Of a DNA stretch of 64,000 nucleotides, positions 22,930-33,033 are shown piece by piece. How positions within the stretch are numbered: the stretch's first letter is position 1; each line of letters opens with the position of its first letter. The DNA lies in contig NW_005198611.1 of NCBI RefSeq assembly GCF_000372725.1, positions 70,946-134,945 on the forward strand. Reading direction: 5' to 3'. The notes below the pieces were generated by a model. It saw only the letters and a program-made list of their open reading frames with translations, was not told the origin of the DNA and searched no databases. The position numbers were made by a program, and so were the translations under genes. The DNA comes from Emiliania huxleyi CCMP1516. Taxonomy: Eukaryota > Haptophyta > Isochrysidales > Noelaerhabdaceae.

Positions 22930-23137
22930 GTGCTTGCGCGAGGAAAGCTCTATAAACCCGAGGGGCCAACATACGCTGCGACGAGAGAGAGCGGAGTTAC
23001 GCCGAGAGGCGAGAGAAGCCGCGAGAGCAAGGGATCGGCAGGCGGCGGCGGCGTCGCAGAACGAGGCCGAGGAGAGCGATGAGTCAGACGATGAAGCGGC
23101 AGGAGAGAGAACGACGAGAGTGGGACGAGCGGACGAC
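22930..23137 (+). repeat. Composite repeat R3, left part, with coding-like frame
   Basis: Shares GGCGGCGGCGTCGCAGAACG and GATGAGTCAGACGATGAA-like sequence with 35067-35140. Translated forward it gives RQAAAASQNEAEE in both copies, within a Glu/Arg-rich helix (RRERAELRREAREAARARD). This suggests that a piece of a protein-coding element is being carried by the repeat. The copy continues at 24473, after the nested insertions. Confidence 0.5.
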
Positions 23138-24472
23138 TTAGGCTGTACGAGGTTTTCCTCTCGCACCCCGTCTGTTTTCCTTTCCTTTTTTCTCTACAGC
23201 ACCCTCTCTTCTGAGGGAGGGTGTAGAGGATGTAGAGTGTAGAGCGCTGTAGAGCTGTAGAGCTGTAGAGCGCTCTGGAGCGCTGTAGAGCTGTAGAGCT
23301 CTACATCGGGCGCGGGACGAACTGCGTGCGTTGTAGAGCGATGTAGAGCGCGATTTTGCTGTAGAGTTTGTTGTAGAGGCTCTACAGCCAAACCGCCGGG
23401 AAGGCAGTGACTCAAAGAGGTCGAGTCGCACTAATGGGGTGTCTCCGAGCTTACTGGAGCTCTGATGGACGGCCCTGACTATCCCTGACACACAGATAGT
23501 CACTCTGACGGCACACAACACCCTATAACTGCGTCATGACCAGCCTGCCGTGCGTCGCCGGTGCCGCATTCGTCGCTGTGCTTCTTTAGCAGGCGGTGGA
23601 CTGTCGGCTGCGAGGACGGTCGCATTTGCGCGAGCGCGAGGCGAGCATTGCTGAGCGTTGCATGAGCCATGACTCGCGCCAGCGCGTGCGGGAGCTCCTG
23701 GCTGAGCGTTGAGTCCAGGCGAGTTGCGCTGGCCACGATCGCTACGCCGAGCCGAGCTGACGTGCCGAGGCGCCGGCCAGTCGCAGCCGTGAGGCATGCC
23801 ACAGCAGCAGAGGCACCTGCCACCCATTGGGCGGGCAGACAGAAGGCCAGGGCAGCACTGGCAAGTGCAACGCGCCTCATGTCGGAGAGCGACCGTGCCT
23901 CGTTCGCCGCTTTTGATGTAGAGTTTGTTGTAGAGATTTCACGTTGTAGAGCGCCTCTACATCGCTCTACAACGCACGCAGTTCGTCCCGCGGCGGATGT
24001 AGAGCTCTACAGCGCTACAGCGCTCTACAGCGCTCTACAGCGCTCTACAGCTCTACAGCTCTACAGCGCTCTACACTCTACATCCTCTACACCCTCCCTC
24101 AGCCTCTCTTTTCCTCTCTATTTTCCCGGGAAAACTCCGTGGAAATCGTCAATTTTTTGGCCGCTCTGAGCCGAGTCTGAGGCTGGTTTGGGCCCAAAAT
24201 CAGCCAAATTTTAGGCCAAATCGTCAAAATGCCGGGAATTTTGCGGAGAACGTGTAGACCTGGAATTTACCCTGCGACCGCCTGGGTATTGATTCCTCAA
24301 TTTTGCCTCAGATTTTGCCCCAGACCAGCTCTCAGACTCAGGGAAACTCGCGAGTTTCCAGAATGGAGCACCAAACACCCTCTGTTTTCCCTGGAAATTT
24401 CCGGAAACGCAAAGTGCTGGGGACCCTCTGTTTTCCTTTTTGTTTGCCGGAAAACCTCGTATACAGGGCCAA
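23138..24472. mobile_element. Outer TIR element (element B) carrying a nested insertion
   Basis: Ends TTAGGCTGTACGAGGTTTTCC-like at 23138 and its imperfect complement (GGAAAACCTCGTATACAG at 24449-24466). An 8-bp direct repeat CGGACGAC flanks it (23130-23137 and 24473-24480). Without the nested element it is about 440 bp. It splits repeat R3, whose intact version is seen at 6909-6945. Non-coding. Confidence 0.6.
23211..24102. mobile_element. TIR element with GTAGAGC subterminal arrays (892 bp, 8-bp TSD), copy 1
   Basis: Near-perfect terminal inverted repeats of more than 50 bp start CTGAGGGAGGGTGTAGAGG and dissolve inward into tandem GTAGAGC/GTAGAGCT motifs. The target duplication CCTCTCTT flanks it exactly (23203-23210 and 24103-24110). 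A second copy lies at 58138-59030. The core (about 23420-23900) is unique sequence. A minus-strand frame here (ending near 23500) reads MRRVALASAALAFCLPAQWV, and the same start is conserved in copy 2, but the frames diverge by a deletion. No transposase motif is evident, so it is non-autonomous. Confidence 0.78.
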
Positions 24473-24806
24473 CGGACGACCGCGAGGTGGGAGGTGGCAT
24501 AAACGTGACGAAAAGATGAAGGCATGAAGGCCTTCGGCCGCTGTGTGCTGCGACGAGAGTCGCACAGTCAGACCTGAGTGCTCGGCTGAGAGTGAGACCA
24601 ATATCGGCGAGAGCCACGCGCGCACACCCGCTGGCGCGCTGCGGGAGAGAGACAGGAAGAGGCAAGAGCGCGGACGGCAGACGCGCGCCCGGCAAGGGGC
24701 AAGGGTGGGCGACGGCTAGCACCACACTCGTCAGACGACGTCACTCCACTCCTTCCAAATCCCTGTGTGGTGGCGGCGTGCCGTCTACCGCGGGGTTTTC
24801 TTTCTT
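24473..24806 (+). repeat. Composite repeat R3, right part, with R2 core
   Basis: Continues R3 after the insertion (CGACCGCGAGGTGGGAGG, then GGGTGGGCGACGGCTAGC at about 24705) and ends in an R2 core at 24748-24806, which finishes TTTTCTTTCTTTCAG, resembling a 3' splice site. Confidence 0.55.
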
Positions 24807-24811
24807 TCAGG

Positions 24812-25469
24812 CTAATGACCCGCGGCACCGCACACTGGGCACTGGGCACTCCAAGTGCTCCAAGTGCTTGAAGGAAGAAAAACTTGCAAGTGCCTCCTGC
24901 CTACTGAATTGTGCACATCGCTCGACAGCCTCGACAGCACCGCCTCCGTCGCCCCCCGAAGAAGCTCGGCGGCGCGGCGTGCTCGTGTAGCTCCGCCACG
25001 GACAGCTGGTTCTGTAGACGAGGCGCGGATGGGGCTGTCATCCTCTCCGTCTTCCGAGCCGCGGTTGGCGCGGGTGCAAGAGCTGGCGCTAGGCAGAGGG
25101 AGCGTGTCTGTGCTCAAAGAGAGCCGCGCCTGCAGACGCTCCTCTCTCAGCCACTGCACATGTGTCTCGGTGGACGAGATGGTACTCTCGGCCTGCCGCA
25201 GCAGCTCCGCGTGCTGCGCATTCAGACGGTTGATGTCGGGCACGCCCGTGGTGCTTTCCTCGCCGTCCTCAATCGAAAACGCTGAGTCGAGCTGCGGCGA
25301 CGGCGCGGCGACGGTTGGCGCGTGCGGGTGATGCGCGCCGGTGCGAGCGTGGATACGCGGCGCTGCGGCAGCGCACCTCCGAGGTAGTAACGGACTTGTA
25401 TCGCTTGTTCGTCGCGGCGGATCGTACAGCGGAGGCCGCAGTTTCGAGGCGGGCCCTGAAAGACGCCAT
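24812..25469 (-). CDS. Small coiled-coil protein of unknown function
   Basis: Two exons, 25469-25377 and 25291-24812, about 190 residues. The GT-AG intron (GTGCGC donor, CGCCGCAG acceptor) joins KSVTTSE|LDSAFSIEDGEES in phase 0. A basic N-terminus (MASFRARLETAASAVRSAA) is followed by a coiled coil (INRLNAQHAELLRQAESTIS, then THVQWLREERLQARL). The C-terminal half is low-complexity, and its last 25 residues run into repeat-like sequence, so the true stop could be upstream or on another exon. I do not recognise the family. Confidence 0.55.
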
Positions 25470-25755
25470 GCAAGCGGCGAGAGCAGGCGAAGAATTTACA
25501 GGGCCGCCCTCGCACAACACTGGAACGGGACAGCGAGCTCGGGGCCGGCGCGCGAGTCGCGAATTCTTTTCCGGCGGGATTCTTCTTTTATTTTGGAGAA
25601 AACGCAAAAAGTAAAATTATCCCCCGTGCAAGGGTTTGGGCATGCGATCTGCGGCAGCGCCCGTCGTCGGGTGAGAGGCCCGACGTCCGTCGACAAACGC
25701 GCTATTGGCGCGCTATCAACTTCGCATAGCATAGAACCCAGACTGAACCGCAGCT

Positions 25756-27550
25756 CTAGATGCCGAGGATCTTGGATTTTGTTTTCCTCCACTCGTCCTC
25801 GTCGATTAGCCCCTGGTCAAAGAACTTCTTCACCTCCTCGAGCTTCAAGTGCATGGCACTCTTGGCAGGCGCGTGTGCAGTGCCCGTGCCCTGCTGCTGC
25901 TGCGGCGGCGGCGGCGGTGGCATTCGCGTGGGCGCAGGGCCCGGCTGCGTCGCCACAACTGCCGCCGTCCCGTTTGCAGCACCCAGGCCCATGTCCAAAG
26001 CATTCGGCACTGACCCCTCCGACCCTGCGGGCACAACAGCCTGCTCCTCGGGGTTGGCTGGCGCTGTTGGCGCCGGCCGCCTCTTCGCTGGCGGTGGCGC
26101 CGCGTCCTCCGCTGGATGCGTCGCGCAACGCTTGGCGCCGGCCGCCTCTTCGCTGGCGGCGGCGCCTCGTCCCTGCGCACTTCCCTGCCCCATCGATGGA
26201 AGGGAGGAGGTGAGCGATGCGCTGAGCTCGTCGTCGCTGTCGCTGTCCGAGCCTGCTGCAGCGGCGAGCAAGGTGCTGCTCTCCGCCTCACGCTGCCTGA
26301 TCAGCTCCTCCGCCGTCCCGCGCAGTGTGGACGGCACTTCGGTGACCGCGATCCACTCCTCGCCCTTGTGCTTGCGCAGCTCGCGGCCCTCATCCTCACG
26401 CAAGACCTGGAGCTCGTGCCCTCCACCTCGGAGGCGTGCGTCGATCACATCGACGATCTTGCCGCGGGGGCGGCGGTGGGCAGAAGGCGAGGGCTGCGGA
26501 CGCCCCGGAGGCAGTCGAATGTGCCGCTGCCGCTGCTGCTGCGCCGCGGATGCGGCGGGTGCGGCTGGGAACGTGGAAGAGGAGGCGGCAGAAGCGGTGG
26601 AGGCGGAGGTGGGGGAGGCAGTGGAGGAGGAGATAGAAGGAGAGGTGGGGGACGCCGGGGAGGCCGGGGAGGCCGGGGAGGCCGGGGAGGCCGGGGATGC
26701 AGCGGTGAGGGAAGGAGTCGCCATATGCAGCGAGCCATATCGATTAATAGCATCGATCGCCTCCCACTCCTCCAGCTGCTCCTCGTCGCCGTCGTCGTGC
26801 CGCACTCCAAACAGCACAGTATTGTCCGAGAGCTGCCCGGGCTCCAGCGCCTGCCCCGACTTGGTCATGACGGCGGCGGGCAGCCACTTTATGATCGTCC
26901 CTTCATAAGGATCGCCGTCAAAGTAGCGGAGCACACGGCGGTTGAGCAGCTCGTGAGGGCGGTGCGACTTGTACCCAGCCCATTGCCACTTGGGTGGCTG
27001 TGGCTTCGCTCGCAGCTTACACGGGCCGATGTGTCCCAGCAGCTTCATGCAGCGCGAAGACTTTGTGCACTTGGCAGGCGCGGCCTTCTTCTCCGGAGGC
27101 GGGATGCCCGCGTGCTCTCGCGCGGTGCGCCGATTCTTGAAGAGACCGCCGCCGTCAGGCGCCTCGTAAGCAAACTTTCCCACCTTGAGGTCCGCCTGGT
27201 TGCGAGGGAACACGTCCCATCCGGCGGCCGCAGCGCCCTCAAAAAGGAGCGAGTCGATTCTTGTCGGCTCCAGCGAAGGCAGGCGCGGGCCAGAGAAGCG
27301 CTGCGCCTGCGGCACGTGCAGGCCAAGCTGCCGGTCGTGCACCGCTCCGAATCGCTCGCGCCATAGCTCTCGGTTCTCGTAACGCCGAAGCAGCGCCGTC
27401 TTGGTTCCGCGCGTAGAGATGCGTTCGGCGGCGCAGAGCTGCCGCAACTCTTTGAGGGAGAGGGAGACGTCACCCAAATCGCCTTCCTGCTCCCCCTGCC
27501 ATTCGTCCTCCCCCTCGGTTGGTATGTTGCGGTCGACCGTGTGCGGACCC

Positions 27551-27591
<41 letters not shown>

Positions 27592-28002
27592 TTTCTTCAG
27601 CTTTGAGGGTGGCGGTGCCGGCTCTGGTATGAATGGCGATGGGGGCCGGCGGTGCCGGCATTGGCTTGCCGCATCCAGCTCGTGAGAGCACGCACCGTCG
27701 TGCCCAAACGCGAACAGGCATCCCAGCCGCTTGCACCCGCCGGTGTCATTCCCATGTAGGCGGACCCGCCGCCGGCTCACCCAGCTAAGTGGGTGCGTTT
27801 TGCTATCGCCGTCGTCGTATTTCACAGTAAACGTCTCCTTTTCCACGTCGCTCAACGTCCCTAGGAACCAGTTGCCAGGCGACCAGAGGACGCTGACCTT
27901 GGTTCCCGGCGAAAGGGCACTCGGGTCCGAGGCGAGCACGGTGCGGTGCTGCTTCGCAGTGGGCAGCTCTGTGGTGGGCGGCTCCGTCGTCGCGGCTGAC
28001 AT
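25756..28002 (-). CDS. Tudor-like / SAP / SHOCT-like multidomain protein
   Basis: A single-exon frame of 748 residues from ATG 28002. Residues about 30-85 form a Tudor/SGF29-like barrel (GTKVSVLWSPGNWFLGTL, then FTVKYDDGD). A Cys/His patch follows (CKRLGCLFAFGHDGACSH). A SAP-type helix pair at about 183-212 (LKELRQLCAAERISTRGTKT, ALLRRYENREL) would bind AT-rich or bent DNA. A repeat of the Cys/His patch occurs at about 315-335 (CTKSSRCMKLLGHIGPCK). A second Tudor-like barrel lies at about 355-425 (NRRVLRYFDGDPYEGTIIKW, then LFGVRHDDGDEEQLEEWEAI). Low-complexity Ala/Ser/Pro repeats follow. The C-terminus (LEEVKKFFDQGLIDEDEWRK) is a SHOCT-like helical hairpin. Probably a chromatin or nuclear scaffold protein. 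No catalytic motif is visible. Confidence 0.75.
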
Positions 28003-28036
28003 ATGGTGTCTGCGACTCGGCCGAAGTTACATATTG

Positions 28037-29411
28037 TCTACTCAGAGCGGTGGTTGAGGCCGATTGCCTCAACTGTCAACCACGTGGTTGACAGAGGCCT
28101 CAACCCTCAACCAAGTGGTTGACAGACCCCTTCAACCCCTCAACCACGCGGAATGGCTGTTCACACCCCCCGCGCAAAGGTCTGAACACACATTCTCTGT
28201 CCCGGCCGACCTGCGGCCGACGTCATGGTCGTCCGCGGACGCGGCCCTCCGTCTCCGGAGACATTACCGAACTCAAAACTGCTTACCAAAGCCAGATACG
28301 AGCTCAGCTCAGTGAGATCTAGCAGCACATACCCTCAAGTATCCAGAATAGCAAAGTCTGAAAAAGTCGGTCCGACCGCGCAGAGCGGTCTGGCTGTCTG
28401 CAGAGCTTCCGTCCGAGCCCTGAGAAATGTCGGAGGCATGTCGGCCCATGTTCGCGATTTTGATGGCGTTGCCCTTATTGCACGTGAAACAGACCGCGCC
28501 GGCCACGCACCCTTGTTCCCGGAGGCCAACTCGAACAGGTTTGAGCAATGGCCGCCTTCCATGCTCGACACGTCCGCCCGCCATCAAGTTGTACGATGAA
28601 AAATGCAGCAGGAACTTAGTTGCCTCGAAGGCCGCCCTGCTCGAAGGCCGCCCTGCTCTCGGCATTGTGTTGTTGACTGATAGCACTGTCTGATCCAACC
28701 AGAAAGAGCCGTCGAAGAGCCGTCGAGAGCTACATGAGACCCAAGTCGTCATGATGTGTGCACCAGAAAACGAAACTAGCGCCAAAATTGAGATCTCAGG
28801 ATTGACATTAATTTCTCGCGCCTGCTTTCGCTGCTTGAGGCTCGCCAAACAGATACTGCGTCTATGGCCGTGTGCAACGTCAAGTCGTTATATAACCGCG
28901 ACAAGACCATCGCGCCAACCGCGACTCTGTTGCTTTTATGCGGCAGCATTCACCGTGACTCTTGCCGTGAATGGTTAGTGACCGCAATACTACGCCGTGA
29001 GCTGAGCTTCACCAGCCGTTTATCTTCCTTCCCTTGCCTTCTCTTGCCGTCCGTTCTCTGTGCGCATTCCACTGCATGCGGCAGCACAAGCGTCTTCTGC
29101 CGGGCGCGCATCTGAACTCGTACCTGGTAGGCCATCGCTTTGCTGAAGGATCAGGCGCCTGAATGGCGACAGTGAGCGTCTCCTACTTATGGATTGCGCT
29201 CGAGGTACGAGGAGCGCAAGAGCGCGCCGCAGGCGAAGCGATTTTTTGGCGGCAGGCTGTTCCAGTTTATCTTGTGATCACGCGCGAGCCTGTGAATAGG
29301 CCCCGGAGGCCTCAACCCTCAACTAAAGGGTTGACGGGGGGTCTCAACCGTCAACCAGATGGTTGAGGGGGGGCCTCAACCCTCAACCCGTCAACCACCC
29401 CTCTGAGCAGA
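28037..29411. mobile_element. TIR transposon with TCAACC subterminal arrays (about 1.37 kb)
   Basis: Left end TCTACTCAGAGCGGTGG and right end CCACCCCTCTGAGCAGA are inverted. The direct repeat ATATTG(T) flanks them (28031-28037 and 29412-29418), giving a 6-7-bp duplication. Inside each end lie clusters of TCAACC/GGTTGA motifs (28045-28145 and 29308-29400) in both orientations. A minus-strand frame (28309-28848, 179 residues: FLLHFSSYNLMAGGRVEHGR, CVAGAVCFTCNKGNAIKIAN) looks protein-like, but I cannot assign it. It inserted 29 bp upstream of the Tudor/SAP start codon. Confidence 0.65.
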
Positions 29412-29588
29412 ATATTGTAAACTTCGCGCCCTTCAAGCCTTCATCATCTGCCGATCATCTCGCCTGCCCACCAAACGGGGCACACGTGCGTTTTGCTTTG
29501 TATATAAAATGAACTCGGGGGCACGGGACGCGGCACAAACGGGGCACAAACGCCAGGCTACAAAGACGGGGAGGCACGTTTTGCTTTA

Positions 29589-29630
29589 GGTTTGTTGTTG
29601 GCAAATCAAGACACAGAGCTCACACAGAAT
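29589..29630 (-). repeat. 42-bp block shared with 58933-58974
   Basis: The reverse complement of this stretch (GTGAGCTCTGTGTCTTGATT and flanks) is identical to 58933-58974, inside the right arm of the GTAGAGC element copy 2. Confidence 0.7.
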
Positions 29631-29802
29631 GCGTTTGGCGTACAAGTAGAGAGACGCGTACTAAAGTACGTACGTGGGCGCCTCGCTGTCTACCCTTATA
29701 AGTCTCTCGTCTCGCTCTTTTAACGGTAGAACGTCCCACCGCCCGCCGAATCGATCAGTCCACAATCGTCGGCCCGCACCCCGCAGCGACCCGCAGCGAT
29801 GG

Positions 29803-30449
29803 ATGCCGCCCCCCACGGCCCCTACGGCCGACGCGCCGATGCACGACCGGCCTCCGTCGGACAGCTCTCCGGCCTCTCCGGCCGCTGCCGCCCGCGCTGC
29901 TGCCGATCCGGTCCCCTTCACGCTCCGCACAAGCAACGACAACTTTGAGGTCGCCGGCTTTGGCCAGGTGCCCACCACCTGCTTGCCTCCATGTTCACGC
30001 TTCGCGCCCCTTCCCCCCCTCTGACGCCGCCGTATGACCGTAGGTGAGGGGCACGACTACCCGCCTGGAAGGCGCTCTCATCAGCAAGTCACCCAGGCAC
30101 CAACTCCTGGGCGTTTACGCTTGGCTACGAAACCATGCAGTGGATGCAGCTCGATCAAAACGGCGACGCCAACAGCGGGTCCCTGGGCGAGTTCCTCGCC
30201 CAGGATGAGGTGCGAGTCATGATGCTCGACCCAGCGTGCACCAAGTCGCTCACATTCCGTGAGTTCGTCAACGGGCCGAACATCTCCAAGTCGACTGCGA
30301 TCTCGAACTCCGACAACTGGACCGGTGCACCAGCCGCGGAGGACGATGGCTCCCTCGACGACATCCCTTCATCGACGGACGCCTTCACCGCCGCCGGCCC
30401 TGGGCCATCCATCGCGGCCTCCGACTGGCTGCCGCAGCTCACACCCTAA
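29803..30449 (+). CDS. EF-hand-like protein, small
   Basis: Two exons, 29803-29962 and 30097-30449, about 170 residues. A GC donor (TTTG|GCCAGG) and an acceptor (CACCCAG|GC) join NDNFEVAGFG|TNSWAFTLGY in frame. After a Pro/Ser-rich N-terminus, residues about 65-110 read ETMQWMQLDQNGDANSGSL then GEFLAQDEVRVMML and TFREFVNG. This is an EF-hand-like loop with Asp/Asn ligands (one extra residue before the Glu) and a degenerate second hand. The tail is acidic (AAEDDGSLDDIPSS). Ca2+ binding is inferred and may be weak. The alternative GT donor at 29968 gives a different, less convincing frame. Confidence 0.55.
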
Positions 30450-32110
30450 TCTATCTGCCTTGGGCACGGAGCCAACGGAGCCATCACGCACGCCGCAGCA
30501 TCGCGTGCGGCTCCGAGGTCTCCCGCCGAGACCGGCTCGGCGCGGGTTTGACTGACGTGACTGACTGATGAGTGCTTGCGAGAGTGAGATTTTTAGCAAT
30601 GCTTGCGATGGATGATATCTCCGACACCCAAAACCAAAATGCAAATGCGGAGTGGCCCACTTCGCGTGCAGATCCTGCGTCTCTCACTGCCCGAACAACA
30701 GAGGCGGGTACCGCCGCAGGACCCACACTACTCACTAGTGCTGGCGTTACGCCCGGATCAGCCTCGTAGGTCTTCTTCCCTTTTTGCGCAGCGGCGCCGC
30801 CAGGCGCCCGCCCCGGCGGTGAGCGACGCGTAGCGAGCGAACCGCCGGGGTGGGCGCCTGGCGGCTCCGCGGAGCTCCTTGGCTCGGCGCTTGTGCGGGG
30901 GCGCGAAGAAAAGAAATTTCTCCCCCTGGTCCCACCCAGCGCCTGCGCTCGGCGAAGGCCGCGAAAAATTAGAGCCCGCGAAATCGCTGCTGCGTCAGGA
31001 CGCGAGTACCTCGCGAGAAGCCGTTCAAGCCCGGCCATCCTCACCCCCCGAAGCAGCTGTGGCCGCGATTTCAGCCGGTCTCGTGACCGCCCCGCCCCGG
31101 CAGGCGCGCGTTTGAGCGAGGCCGTCGTGCAGCGCACCGAGAAGGGGCCGGTCGCGCGCAGCGCCACGCCGCAGGCGTCCGCCGGAGGCCCGCCGGAGGC
31201 TGTATGCGGCGGCCACTTCCCCTCGGTCTTTCGCCGCGCTCCGGCCGCACCTTGGCTCCTGGCCGTCTCCTCCGAGTGGCTTTGCGCGCCCCCAACATTC
31301 CCCTGACAGCAGCGCCTCACGGCGTGGGCTGCGAGGTCACTCGGGGTGACCCAGGGGGCGGCGGGGGAGCACTCTTCCGCCGGAGTATCGACGGTCTTCC
31401 CGCTACTCGCCCGTTTAAGGTGCATCGACGCCCCGCCCACCACCTTCCCGGCAGCCCCCGCTCGGTGACGTCCTCATCTTCTCCCCCCTTGCCCCGCCCC
31501 CCCTTCAGGCAAGGCCCTGGCCACCAAACTCGCGCTCGTCGCTCCGGGAACGGGCAGCAGCGCGACGCTTTTCGAGAGCGAGCGGCGGCGGCGGCTCAGC
31601 ACCAACCTTTGCAACGCAGGGGCTGGCTGCGTGGGCCCCCACCACCGGACTCCGTCGGGTTCGCGTCTCCCTACCCGCTGAGGGGAGCGCAGTGTGTGTC
31701 TGTGTCTGTGTCTGTGTCCCTGTCGTGTCGTGTGTGTCGTGTGTAACTCTCGCACTGCTCTGTCTTAGCTCTCGCCACAGGCTCAGCCTCGCCTCTCCGC
31801 CCGCACGCTCGACGCACACGACAGAACCCGGACGACGTGCGTTTTTGCTTCTCTACAAAACACGCACACCCACGCCCGCCCCAGTCAGCGGACCCAGCGC
31901 CATCGAGAACAAAGACTTTGGCGAGCCAACGCAGCCGAGAGATGGGTGAAATTCTGAAAAACGTGCAGCACTTCTAGCCGACATCGACAAAAGTCACTCT
32001 CTAGCCCCGCGGCGAGCGGCCCCGCCGGAGGCGAAGAAAATTTTGCCATCTAGCGCTCTCTAACACACATTTTTGCACAAATCGACGCCTCCAAACAATT
32101 CAATACGGCT
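30450..32110. other. Intergenic region with hairpin and short repeats
   Basis: The frames present on both strands carry no recognisable domain. The region contains the foldback at 30797-30864, TGTGTC repeats at 31691-31740 and an AT-richer stretch at 31950-32100. Confidence 0.3.
30797..30864. repeat. 24-bp stem inverted repeat
   Basis: CCGCCAGGCGCCCGCCCCGG (from 30797) pairs with its complement at 30841-30864 with a single mismatch across 24 bp and a 20-base loop. Very stable. May be a terminator-like structure or a foldback remnant. Confidence 0.55.
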
Positions 32111-32475
32111 CTAAGACTGGTCTTCACTGCAGCACGCCTCGAGCGAGTAATGCGTCTGTAGGCCAATATAATAGAGCTTCTCGCGCGCGCTCCTCAGCTG
32201 GCGGTCCGCAGGGCCGCCCGGGCCGGGCGAGAAGCGCAAGCCCGCCAGCCGCACCATGTGATTCACGATGATGAGCGTCTCGGCCTCGAGCAGCGTGTAG
32301 GAGCGAAGCTTGCCCTCGCACTCGCGTTGCTCGAGCCTGAGCCACTGCGCCTTGACCACGAGATAGCCCGCGGGGATGGTGTCGGTGTTGACGACCGTGT
32401 CCTCGGCCAGCGTGTACGCCTTCCCCTTGAGCACCGCCAGCCAGTAGAGCCCCTCGAGCGACTGCTCGCGCCGAT
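32111..32475 (-). CDS. Hypothetical protein, terminal exon
   Basis: After a likely 3' splice site (GTCGCCGCGCAG ending 32476) an exon of 365 nt reads RREQSLEGLYWLAVLKGKAY, then NTDTIPAGYLVVKAQWLRLE, then TLLEAETLIIVNHMVRLAGL, and a C-terminal helix (LRSAREKLYYIGLQTHYSLE) before TAG at 32111. The residue mix and the two-strand-like amphipathic pattern look like a real globular domain. I do not recognise it, and no upstream exon is evident before 32716. Confidence 0.5.
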
Positions 32476-32739
32476 CTGCGCGGCGACAGCGGCCTGGACA
32501 AGTCCGGCCAAGTCGGTTACGGGGAGGGCTACTACGAGGTCTTTGCGCGGGGGTGGTCGGGCGCCAGGCGCCCAGTCGATTGCCGCATAGTTCGTCGTAG
32601 TAGCCCGATCATAAACCTCTTATTCACACCTTGCACTTTGAAAAAAGAAATATCCGACCTTTGTCGAAGATCCGGAGGGTTTATCAGAGCATCACCCAGA
32701 TAAATTCTCCGCAAGAGCCAAGAGAGCCTGCCGCTAGCG

Positions 32740-32832
32740 GAGAGTAGCGGTGCAGAGCGCGAACTCGCCGTACTGAGCCTAGCGCAGCGCGAACACGCCG
32801 TCTGAGCCTAGCGCAGCGCGAACTCGCTCCTG
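32740..32832 (+). repeat. Short tandem repeat, about 31-bp period
   Basis: GAGCCTAGCGCAGCGCGAAC occurs twice at about 32777 and 32808, with a third degenerate unit before it (AGAGCGCGAACTCGCC). Confidence 0.6.
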
Positions 32833-33033
32833 TTCATAGCTGCGCAACCCTAGCCTAGCTCCATTTTTTAGTTTTGGGTATGTTGTTGGTTATAGTGCTC
32901 CCGCCTCAGGGCGTCAGAGAGAGAGATCAGCGGGTACGACTTCCCGCGTTTATTCCTCATCTCAGAATTCTTTGCGCCCCAGCCGCCTTCGTCGGGCTCA
33001 CGGGTCGCTGCATCAGGAGTTCCACTCGCCCAT

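Noticed and set aside
23211-24102. GTAGAGC arrays as a CRISPR array
   Set aside because: Units are 7-9 bp without spacers, lie at both ends in inverted orientation, and are bounded by a target duplication in a eukaryotic genome.
28309-28848. Calling the 179-residue frame in the 28037 element a transposase
   Set aside because: No DDE, RNase H or zinc-BED pattern is visible. It is kept only as an unassigned frame.
30484-31443. 319-residue minus-strand frame
   Set aside because: Starts at a non-ATG codon region, runs through a perfect hairpin at 30797-30864 and has no domain.
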